In this document: in pieces, positions 1 to 6,175 of the stretch
Layout: the number at the start of each line of letters is the position of its first letter
Numbering within the stretch: position 1 is the first letter of the stretch
Source: an uncultured Magnetospirillum sp.
GTDB taxonomy: Bacteria; Pseudomonadota; Alphaproteobacteria; Rhodospirillales; Magnetospirillaceae
Assembly (NCBI RefSeq): GCF_903853455.1
Contig: NZ_CAINTR010000160.1
Span: 1-60,643 of the forward strand
Length of the DNA: 60,643 nt
Direction: 5' to 3'
The notes under the pieces: generated by a model
Seen by the model: only the letters and a program-made list of their open reading frames with translations
Database searches by the model: none
Told to the model about the DNA's origin: nothing
Program-made: the position numbers and the translations under genes

Positions 1-137
1 AATTACCGTAATTGTCGCTGCACTTCCTTATTGCTGAGCAATGCTTGCTTGTGATAGCGGTATAGGTGCTACTCGACGGTGTCTCATACCGGTCATCCTA
101 ATTGTCGCTGACCGGCCACCGTAATTGTCGCGCGCCA
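1..137. mobile_element. Probable insertion-sequence end with repeated terminal motif
   Basis: The motif TAATTGTCGC occurs three times here, near 9-18, 99-108 and 122-131, each with a similar flank (CCG or TCC before it). Repeated short motifs near an element end are typical of IS21-family ends. The last copy is followed within a few bases by the reading frame of a histidine kinase that has lost its N-terminal part. I infer that the window starts inside the end of an element that inserted into that kinase. No transposase is visible, so the family assignment is tentative. Confidence 0.45.
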
Positions 138-686
138 GCCAAACGGATGTACCAACTGATCAACGACCTGCTGGCCTATGCCCGGGTTCCCAGCGAGGGC
201 TACTCCACCGTGCCGGTGCCGTCGCGCCGGGCCTGCGAGACGGCCATGGCCAACCTCCGGGACGCCATCGCCGAAAGCGGCGCCGAGATTATCCTGGGCG
301 ACCTCCCCATGGTGATGGCCAGCGAGGTGCAGCTGATGCAGGTGTTCCAGAACCTGCTGGGCAACAGCATCAAATTCCGCCGCCCCGGACTCCCGCCCCG
401 CATCACGGTGACCGCCGCGCCGGTCGGCGACCTGTGGCAGTTCGCGGTCGCCGACAACGGCATCGGCGTCGAGCCGTCGGAGCAGGACATCTTCCAGATC
501 TTCCGCCGCCTGCACACCATGGACGCCTATCCCGGCACCGGCATCGGCCTGGCGGTGTGCAAGAAAATCATCCAGTGCTTCGGCGGCAGCATCTGGGTGG
601 AATCCCATCCGGGCGCCGGCAGCACCTTCCGCTTCACCATACGGCCGGCGGTGGCCGCCGATGCCGCGCAACCTGCGGCGGTTTAA
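138..686 (+). pseudogene. Histidine kinase, 3' fragment (catalytic ATPase domain only)
   Basis: The fragment starts at RMYQLINDLLAYARV, which in phytochrome-type and other orthodox kinases is the helix right after the H-box. The phospho-accepting histidine, and everything N-terminal to it, is missing. What remains is a full HATPase_c domain: N-box NLLGNSIKFRR, G1 box DNGIGVE, F-box FQIFRRLH and G2 box GTGIGLAVCKKI. An open frame could begin at 102, but its first dozen residues come from the repeat sequence of the adjoining element. Without a dimerization and H-box helix the protein cannot autophosphorylate, so I read it as a gene broken by insertion. The ATPase part still looks intact, which suggests a recent event. 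Confidence 0.75.
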
Positions 687-688
687 GA

Positions 689-905
689 CCTCCTCACCTT
701 CGAACCTTTCAGTTCGAAGGTGAGGAGGCAAGGGCGAAGCCCGCCGCGCCACATGGCGCGAAAGCCAAGCGCGAGCGCCCGGCGGTGCCGCCCCAAAGGG
801 GCAAACGACGCCCTCAGGGCGGCCCCGAGCAATTGCGAGGGGTGGGCGAAGCCCACAGTGAGGGACAACGAGACGAGCAACGACAGTGGCTCGTCGGCAT
901 AAACT
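689..905. repeat. Interspersed repeat (E family, long copy) with 17-bp hairpin
   Basis: This gene-free stretch opens with a perfect 17-bp inverted repeat (689-705 and 712-728, loop CTTTCA). It continues with a core containing GGCAAGGGCG, then CGCGCCACATGGCGCGAAAG, then TGAGGGACAACGA, and ends at GGCTCGTCGGC. The same core elements recur at about 18770-18868 and, inverted, at 23793-23906. A shorter relative is found at 9406-9543 and 37224-37363. Its right edge abuts the stop codon of the leftward gene at 906. It could supply a transcription terminator for the flanking genes. Confidence 0.7.
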
Positions 906-1334
906 CTATTTCCCCGGCGTCCAAGGTGGCGGCGGGCTCTGCTGAACCATGGGCGGCGGCGGCACCGCCGCGGGAACCGTCTGCCAGGGCATCAGGCATT
1001 GCTGCACATTGGGGTAGTAGCCCGCAGGGTTGCCGCAGTAATACCAAGCCTGACCGGGGGCGGGGGGAGGCATTACCACCACGGCCGGCGGCGCGGGATA
1101 GATCGGGACCGGATAGGGATAGACCGGAGCGGGGTAGTAGAACCAACCGCCATCCACCACCCACCACCAGCCCATGCGACCCTCGTGGAAGCCCTGGTGC
1201 CAGTAGCCGCCACGCCAGCGGCCCGGCTCGTAGCCGCGAAAGCCCTCGTGCCGATGGCCTTGGGCGACGGCTGGCGGTGCCATGGCCGGAGCGAGCAGCG
1301 CCGCTGCCAGCAGTGCCATCATCACCTTACGCAT
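906..1334 (-). CDS. Secreted Pro/Tyr/Trp-rich protein of unknown function
   Basis: The 142-residue product has a clear signal peptide: a charged start MRK, a hydrophobic stretch of alanines and leucines, and cleavage likely after AVAQG near residue 25. The mature part is rich in Gly, Trp and Tyr with His (RGYEPGRWRGGYWHQGF), then has a PYPVPIYPAPP segment and a proline-rich tail. Two cysteines (YYCGN and QQCLM) could form a disulfide. GAGGAG lies about 6-8 bases before the start. Composition resembles small envelope proteins of alphaproteobacteria with YPYP-type repeats; no enzymatic domain is visible. The next gene upstream on the same strand is another Tyr/Gly-rich envelope protein, so the two may be expressed together. 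Confidence 0.7.
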   Translation of the reverse strand: MRKVMMALLAAALLAPAMAPPAVAQGHRHEGFRGYEPGRWRGGYWHQGFHEGRMGWWWVVDGGWFYYPAPVYPYPVPIYPAPPAVVVMPPPAPGQAWYYCGNPAGYYPNVQQCLMPWQTVPAAVPPPPMVQQSPPPPWTPGK

Positions 1335-1380
1335 GTCCGTTCTCCTCGGTTGGCCGGCAGGGTTCGGTTGTCAGCTTAAA

Positions 1381-1560
1381 TCAGCGCCAACCGCGACGAT
1401 GTCCCCAGCCGTCGCCCATGTAGACGCCATAAGCCGGCGGCCCATAATAGGGGGCGTAGGCATAACCCGGGCCGGGAACATAGACGGCGCAGCCGGTCAA
1501 GAGGAAGCCGACAAGGCCGAGGATGGCGAACGAATTCACCAACGCGCGAACGCGGAACAT
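1381..1560 (-). CDS. Small Tyr/Gly/Pro-rich lipoprotein
   Basis: The product is 59 residues. The start chosen is the ATG at 1560, preceded by GGAGAG; the longer frame would use a TTG that overlaps this Shine-Dalgarno sequence. An N-terminal hydrophobic segment (FAILGLVGFLLTGC) ends in a lipobox, so the cysteine near residue 24 should be lipidated and the protein anchored in a membrane. The mature part is about 35 residues, mostly Tyr, Pro and Gly (YVPGPGYAYAPYYGPPAYG), with a basic C-terminus. It lies 46 bp upstream of the secreted protein at 906-1334. Function is unknown. Confidence 0.7.
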   Translation of the reverse strand: MFRVRALVNSFAILGLVGFLLTGCAVYVPGPGYAYAPYYGPPAYGVYMGDGWGHRRGWR

Positions 1561-1658
1561 GGAACTCTCCAACGCGCCATTTTGGCGCTGGCACCATTAG
1601 GCGCCCGAATTGCGGCAAGATTGCGGAGAATCCGGAGTCGCCTTCGCGAATTATATAG

Positions 1659-1682
1659 TCTACTAAAATTCTAGAAATTAGA
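1659..1682. promoter_or_regulatory. AT-rich dyad in the divergent promoter region
   Basis: The 1561-1756 gap separates the leftward lipoprotein gene from the rightward XRE-cupin regulator. In otherwise GC-rich DNA it holds an AT-rich segment (about 1650-1690) with an imperfect dyad centred on TTCTAGAA and flanked by TCTA and TAGA. This is a likely promoter or operator, possibly autoregulatory for the XRE protein. The heptamer TCTACTA inside it also occurs in the serine acetyltransferase promoter at 11128-11134. The regulator is not known. Confidence 0.4.
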
Positions 1683-1756
1683 TTGATTTGACGGCGGCGG
1701 GTGTCTAGGCTGATTCCGACGCACCGATTGTCGGTGCGGGATTCAAGGTGACGGCC

Positions 1757-2611
1757 ATGACGATCTCGACCCGACCTGTTGCCGGCCCGCATTTGGTCAG
1801 CCATCGACGCAACGATCCCTGGCGGTATGGCGAGCCCAGCCTGAGCGAGGTGATGGGAGACCCCATCGTCCACCAACTGATGAGCCGCGACGGATTGGTG
1901 CCGGACGAGGTCTGGCCGTTGGTGCGGGAAGCGCAATCCCGGACTCGGGAGGCGTCTTTGCCGGTTGAGGGCCGAGGCGGCGTGATGGCGGAAGCGGCTT
2001 CGCATCAGGTGGTGACGCTGCCGTCCCCCGCCGACGGGCTCGAGGGCGGCGACATCGTGGCGGTGGTCGGCGACAACCTGCGTCGCCTGCGCACCCGCAA
2101 GGGATTGTCGCTGGAACGTCTGGCCAAGGCGTCCGGTGTCAGCCGCGCCATGCTCGGTCAGATCGAGCTGGGCCGCTCGGCCCCCACCATCAACGTGTTG
2201 TGGAAGATCGCCCGCAGCCTGGATGCGCCGCTGTCGGCCTTCACCTCGGCGACGGGCGACGACGACGTGGTGGTGTTGCGCGCCCACAGGACCAAGGTGT
2301 TGTCGTCACGCAACGGGCGTTTCTCCAGCCGTGCCCTGTTTCCCACCGAGACGCCCCGCCGGGTCGAGTTCTACGAGCTTCGCATCGCGCCGCAGACGGT
2401 GGAGGAGGCCGAGGGCCATCTCGCCGGCACCATGGAGAATCTGGTGGTGGTGCGCGGTAGCCTGGAGGTGGCGGTGGATGGCGAGCACTATCTGCTCGAC
2501 GCCGGCGACGCCATCCAGTTCATCGCCGACAAGCCCCATGTCTACCGCAATTCCGGCCCGGTGGAGGCCTTGGTCTATTTGGTGATGTCTTATACCGAAC
2601 GGTCGGTATAG
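1757..2611 (+). CDS. XRE-family regulator with C-terminal cupin domain
   Basis: The 284-residue protein has three parts. Residues about 1-75 are an extension with DPWRYGEPSLSEVMGDPIVHQLM, a pattern seen in small alphaproteobacterial proteins. Residues about 100-160 are a helix-turn-helix (NLRRLRTRKGLSLERLAKASGVSRAMLGQIELG). The C-terminus is a cupin (about 205-280) including GHLAGTMENLVVVRG and YLLDAGDAIQF. XRE-cupin proteins are usually metabolite-responsive repressors or activators, but the ligand cannot be read from the sequence. The ATG at 1757 has AAGGTG six bases upstream; a GTG at 1748 is an alternative. The gene converges on and slightly overlaps the zinc permease gene. Confidence 0.85.
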   Translation: MTISTRPVAGPHLVSHRRNDPWRYGEPSLSEVMGDPIVHQLMSRDGLVPDEVWPLVREAQSRTREASLPVEGRGGVMAEAASHQVVTLPSPADGLEGGDIVAVVGDNLRRLRTRKGLSLERLAKASGVSRAMLGQIELGRSAPTINVLWKIARSLDAPLSAFTSATGDDDVVVLRAHRTKVLSSRNGRFSSRALFPTETPRRVEFYELRIAPQTVEEAEGHLAGTMENLVVVRGSLEVAVDGEHYLLDAGDAIQFIADKPHVYRNSGPVEALVYLVMSYTERSV

Positions 2612-3357
2612 GGGCGGCGCCTGCGGGTAATCCCCACCACGGCTCCCGTCACCGCCAAGGCACAGACAATGGTCGCCCCGGTGGGCAGGTCGAGCGCCGT
2701 CGAGACCAGCAGTCCCAGAACATACCCGACCAGCCCCACCCCGTAGCCGGCGAGGACCGGCCGTTTGGCGCCCTGGGCCGCGAGGGCCGGGATGATCAGC
2801 GAGGCGAAGACCAGGAACACCCCCACCAACTGCACCGATGCGGTGATGGACACCGCGAACAGAACGTAGAACAGGGCGCGGCGTTTTCTGAGGTCGCAGC
2901 GGGCGGCGATGGCCAGCACCACCGCCGACACCAGGGTGGCGGCGATCAGTTGCGGCGGCGTCACCCAGATGATCTGCCCCACCAGCAGGTCCTTGAGGTG
3001 TTCGGCTCCATGGGGATTGAAGCTGAACAGGATGATTTCGGCGCTGGCGGCGACCACGAATACCACGCCGATGATGGCCTCCTGGATGTGGGCCAAGCGC
3101 CGCTCGGTCCAGATCAAAAAGGCGGCGGCCAGCAGGGCTGCGGTCACCGCGGCGACCTGGACCGACAGGCCGTTGGGCTCCCAGCCCAGGCCATCGGCCA
3201 CCACCACCCCCAGTCCCGCCACCTGGGCGATGGCGAGGTCGATGAAGACGATGCCGCGATCCAGCACCATGCTTCCTAACGGCACATGGGTGGCCAGCAC
3301 CAGCAGACCGGCCAGCAAGGCCGGTCCCAGGATGGACAGTTCAGTGGTGGTCGGCAT
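2590..3357 (-). CDS. znuB: Zinc/manganese-type ABC transporter permease (ZnuB-like)
   Basis: The 255-residue integral membrane protein has about eight hydrophobic helices and the ABC-3 (metal) permease pattern: LGSMVLDRGIVFIDLAIAQV near the N-terminus and GVFLVFASLIIPALAAQ as the cytoplasmic coupling region. It would form the membrane channel for Zn2+ (or Mn2+) import with the binding protein encoded just upstream, whose gene overlaps it by 17 bases. I start at ATG 3357 because the longer frame only adds residues inside the upstream gene. No ATP-binding subunit lies nearby, so the energizing ZnuC must be elsewhere or shared. Confidence 0.85.
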   Translation of the reverse strand: MPTTTELSILGPALLAGLLVLATHVPLGSMVLDRGIVFIDLAIAQVAGLGVVVADGLGWEPNGLSVQVAAVTAALLAAAFLIWTERRLAHIQEAIIGVVFVVAASAEIILFSFNPHGAEHLKDLLVGQIIWVTPPQLIAATLVSAVVLAIAARCDLRKRRALFYVLFAVSITASVQLVGVFLVFASLIIPALAAQGAKRPVLAGYGVGLVGYVLGLLVSTALDLPTGATIVCALAVTGAVVGITRRRRPYTDRSV

Positions 3358-4246
3358 GGGCCAGCAACCTCTTGATGGTGTCATCGTAGAAGGCGATCAG
3401 GTCGGCAGCCTGATCGGTGCCGCCAACCGTGAAGGGCAACTCCACCGCCGGGATGCCGGTCTTGGCGGCGACGAACTCCGACGGCTTGGGGTCTTGATAG
3501 GCGGCGTAGAGGATCATGCGGACGTTCTTCTTGGGCAGATCGTCGATGACCCCGGCCAGATAACCGGCGCTGGGCGGCACGCCCGGCTTGGGCTCCAGGG
3601 TGACGGCCTCGGTCATCCCCAGCCAGTTCAGCAGGTAGATCCAACTCCGGTGTTGAACCGCGACCGCCATGCCTTTGAGCGGGGCCGCCTCAGTCTTCCA
3701 GCGCGCCATGGCGGCATCGAGGCGAGTGCGGAAGGCCAATTCTCGATCCCGGTAGGTTGCCGCATGGCCGGGGTCGATCTCTGCCATGCGTTGGGCCAGG
3801 GCGATGCCTGCCGCCCGGATGTTGGCGGGATCGGTCTGGATGTGGGGGTTGCCTGCGGCATGAACATCGCCATCGGCGCGATCCAACCGGGTCGGCACCT
3901 CCAGCAGGTGGACGGAATGGGCCGCCTCGAAATAGCCAGGGCTGCCGGGCTGAACCTTGGAATTGGCCCCCTGGCGCAGCAGCACCGGCATCCAACCGAC
4001 CTCCAACTCGGCCCCGGTGCAGACCACCAGATCGGCGGCGCGCAGGCGCGAGATCAGGGCGGGGCGCGCCTGGATTTGGTGGGGGTCCTGGCGAGCGGTG
4101 GTGGCGGTGAAGACATCGACGGCATCACCGCCGATCTCGGAGGCCAGCGCCGCCCATTCCGGTTCGCAGGCGAACACGTCGAGGGCGTGGGCGCGGCCGG
4201 TGGCGGCCAGCAGAAGCAAACCAGCGGCGACGAGAATATTTCGCAT
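3341..4246 (-). CDS. znuA: Periplasmic zinc-binding protein of the ABC importer (ZnuA-like)
   Basis: The product is a cluster 9 (ZnuA/TroA) solute-binding protein of about 301 residues, with a signal peptide (MRNILVAAGLLLLAATGRAHA). Candidate metal ligands are the His in DPHQIQARPALI, the His in AGNPHIQTDPANI and the His in VQHRSWIYLLNWLG, with an acidic residue near YQDPKPSEF. The His-rich loop seen in many ZnuA proteins is absent, although the C-terminus ends HADHH. It delivers metal to the permease encoded downstream. The start at 4246 places the signal peptide at the N-terminus; GAGGAG lies upstream. It is downstream of the porin-like gene (10-bp gap), so all four genes probably form one transcript. 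Confidence 0.85.
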   Translation of the reverse strand: MRNILVAAGLLLLAATGRAHALDVFACEPEWAALASEIGGDAVDVFTATTARQDPHQIQARPALISRLRAADLVVCTGAELEVGWMPVLLRQGANSKVQPGSPGYFEAAHSVHLLEVPTRLDRADGDVHAAGNPHIQTDPANIRAAGIALAQRMAEIDPGHAATYRDRELAFRTRLDAAMARWKTEAAPLKGMAVAVQHRSWIYLLNWLGMTEAVTLEPKPGVPPSAGYLAGVIDDLPKKNVRMILYAAYQDPKPSEFVAAKTGIPAVELPFTVGGTDQAADLIAFYDDTIKRLLAHADHH

Positions 4247-4256
4247 GGAACTCTCC

Positions 4257-5600
4257 TCAGTACGCATGGGCGCCGTGGGCACCCAGGCTCACGGTGTATT
4301 GCAGGATCAGTTGGGGATCGAGTTTGGTGGTCGAGTGGTCGAGGTTGCCCTGCAACCGGAAGCGGCCGAACTCGCTGGTGGAATAGTCCACCATCACGCT
4401 TTGGCGAGAGGCGACCTGGCCCTGCGGGTCCAGGGTGCTGAGCGCCAGGGCGGCGTTGGGATTGGCGGCCCACACCCGGTCGTAGCGCAATCCCGTCCGC
4501 CATTGCGGCATGAACTGCCACACCGCCTGGGTGTAGAAGCCCTGCTGCCGGGTGGAGTCGGTCAGGTCGTTGAAGCGGCCATTTTCGGCGCGATAAAAGT
4601 ACTCGCCCTGGAGCTTGACGTAGCGGTCGGCGAAGTTGCCGTTGGGTGCCCATTTGTAGACGCCATCGACGATGGTCAGGCGGTCGTCGCCGTAGAAGGT
4701 GTCGTTGCCGATGGTGCGGTTGCTCGCCCGTGTCCACAGTTCCGACACCCCCACCCGCCACGAGCCACCTTCGCCGCCCTTGCCGATGTCGTCGCCCATA
4801 TGGGCAAAGACGCTCTTGGCTCCGACGCCCTTGTTGGCGGAACCGTTGGCGGGATAGGCATCGCCCCGGAAGCCTTCGCCGCCCAGTTCGATGAACATCT
4901 TGGTCGGGGCCAGCCAGCGGACCTGGGCACCGTCGTCGCCATATTGCTGATTGAGCATGGCGAGGTAAGGCAGTGGCGCGTCGGCGAAGTCCCAGGTATG
5001 GGCGTGCTGCTCGTTGAGAGTGCCGATGCCCGACTTGAAACGACCGCCCTTGAGGGTGAAGCCGCCGGGCAGGGTGGTGCTCTGGATGAACGCCTCCTCC
5101 ACCGAGGCGGTGTTGTCGCGGGCATAGGAGACGGTCAGGTTGCCGTACAGCGCCTGATCCACATTGGCCGACATGTTGATCTCGGACTCGCCGAGGGCAA
5201 AGCCGCGATCCACCGGCTTGGCCGAGGAACCGAGAGAGAAGCCGGGGATTTTGTAGACGCTGGGATCGCGGTGCAGGGTGGCGGCGGTGCCGTTCAGCAC
5301 CACGCCGATGGCGGGGTTGAAGGCGTTGTTGGATTCCGCCGGTTTGGCGTCGGGCTTGCTGGCGGCCTCCTCGGCGGTTTTCTTGGCCTCGTCGGCGGTG
5401 GTGGCGGCTTGGTTCGTTGCCGTCTCGGTCTGGGCAAGTCGTTTTTCCAGGTCCTGGATGCGGGCTTCGTAGTCGGCGCGCATGCGGGCGACTTCCTGGC
5501 GAACCGCTTGAAGCGCGGCATCGTCGGCGGCGAAAACAGGAGTGGGAGCGGCAAGCAGCGCCATCAGCGCCGCCGCCGAAATCGTGCGGGTCTGTCTCAT
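4257..5600 (-). CDS. Outer-membrane porin-like protein with coiled-coil N-terminus
   Basis: The 447-residue product has a signal peptide ending VFAADD, then a coiled coil (about 28-65, with ARIQDLEKRLAQTET) and an Ala/Glu/Lys-rich linker. The rest has alternating hydrophobic and polar stretches typical of a beta barrel, ending in an aromatic (HGAHAY). The layout resembles OprO/OprP-like and zinc-regulated barrel proteins that carry a trimerization coiled coil. Position in the zinc cluster suggests it passes Zn2+, or a complex of it, across the outer membrane. This is inference from context; no metal-binding motif is obvious in the barrel. Confidence 0.7.
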   Translation of the reverse strand: MRQTRTISAAALMALLAAPTPVFAADDAALQAVRQEVARMRADYEARIQDLEKRLAQTETATNQAATTADEAKKTAEEAASKPDAKPAESNNAFNPAIGVVLNGTAATLHRDPSVYKIPGFSLGSSAKPVDRGFALGESEINMSANVDQALYGNLTVSYARDNTASVEEAFIQSTTLPGGFTLKGGRFKSGIGTLNEQHAHTWDFADAPLPYLAMLNQQYGDDGAQVRWLAPTKMFIELGGEGFRGDAYPANGSANKGVGAKSVFAHMGDDIGKGGEGGSWRVGVSELWTRASNRTIGNDTFYGDDRLTIVDGVYKWAPNGNFADRYVKLQGEYFYRAENGRFNDLTDSTRQQGFYTQAVWQFMPQWRTGLRYDRVWAANPNAALALSTLDPQGQVASRQSVMVDYSTSEFGRFRLQGNLDHSTTKLDPQLILQYTVSLGAHGAHAY

Positions 5601-5662
5601 GTGATCCTCTCAAAGCGATACGGCCGATCCCAAGGCGGGACCGGCGAGCGGCTCGGTTGTGA

Positions 5663-6043
5663 TCAGATCAGGGATGGGGGGGCGCGTTGCCGAGGGCGGT
5701 CGGTCTTGCGTCGGTCGATGGGGCCGGGGAGGTCGGGAATGACAGTGCGAAAGACCGCCGCCACCAGAATGGGATGGGACGGTGCGCCCGGCAGGACGGC
5801 GGTTCCGATGGCGTGGGCCGCTTGACAGATTGGGCAGTCGTCATCGCCGTCCTGGTCGGGTTGGCCCTGGTTGGGTCGGTCCGGGCCGCCCTGCTGGTGC
5901 CAGCCGCCGACCGGTCCGTCATGGTGATGGAAGGCCGGGATGAAGGCCTGAGCCAGCACCGCCCAAACGGCAAAGAGCGCCGCCATCATATGCCGATGGC
6001 GGCTCCTGATGCGGAGCGCTGGGGGCGGCAAAAGACCTCTCAT
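5663..6043 (-). CDS. DUF2946-type small metal-associated membrane/periplasmic protein
   Basis: The product is up to 126 residues: a basic N-terminus (RIRSRHRH), a hydrophobic helix (MMAALFAVWAVLAQAFIPAF), a histidine cluster HHHDG, an acidic Gly/Pro/Gln-rich loop, and the signature CPICQAAHAIG. The HHH plus CPxC pattern is characteristic of DUF2946-type proteins, often found beside metal uptake or TonB receptor genes. A role in periplasmic metal handling is likely but unproven. A shorter start at 5989 is possible. It is the first gene of the leftward zinc cluster and directly follows the Zur-like operator. Confidence 0.65.
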   Translation of the reverse strand: MRGLLPPPALRIRSRHRHMMAALFAVWAVLAQAFIPAFHHHDGPVGGWHQQGGPDRPNQGQPDQDGDDDCPICQAAHAIGTAVLPGAPSHPILVAAVFRTVIPDLPGPIDRRKTDRPRQRAPPSLI

Positions 6044-6086
6044 CGAGTGGTTTCCGAACCCTATCAGGAGGTAGTTGAGTCATGGT

Positions 6087-6131
6087 GACGAACTGACCAA
6101 ACATTATAACATAACATTTGGTCAGTTCGTC
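6087..6131. promoter_or_regulatory. Zur-like operator nested in a perfect 15-bp inverted repeat
   Basis: The arms GACGAACTGACCAAA (6087-6101) and TTTGGTCAGTTCGTC (6117-6131) are exact reverse complements. They flank an AT-rich 15-bp core, CATTATAACATAACA. Read across the inner arms, the site contains ATAACATTT, which matches one half of the alphaproteobacterial Zur box consensus built on GTTATAATATAAC; the other half is degenerate. It lies 44 bp upstream of the DUF2946 gene heading the zinc-uptake cluster, so it is a plausible zinc-responsive repressor site. It also lies downstream of the desulfurase stop codon and could stop that transcript, but there is no T-tract. Confidence 0.6.
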
Positions 6132-6175
6132 AACGGCCCCCGTTGCCTGGCCCCACCCGAACCGGCCTCGTTCCG

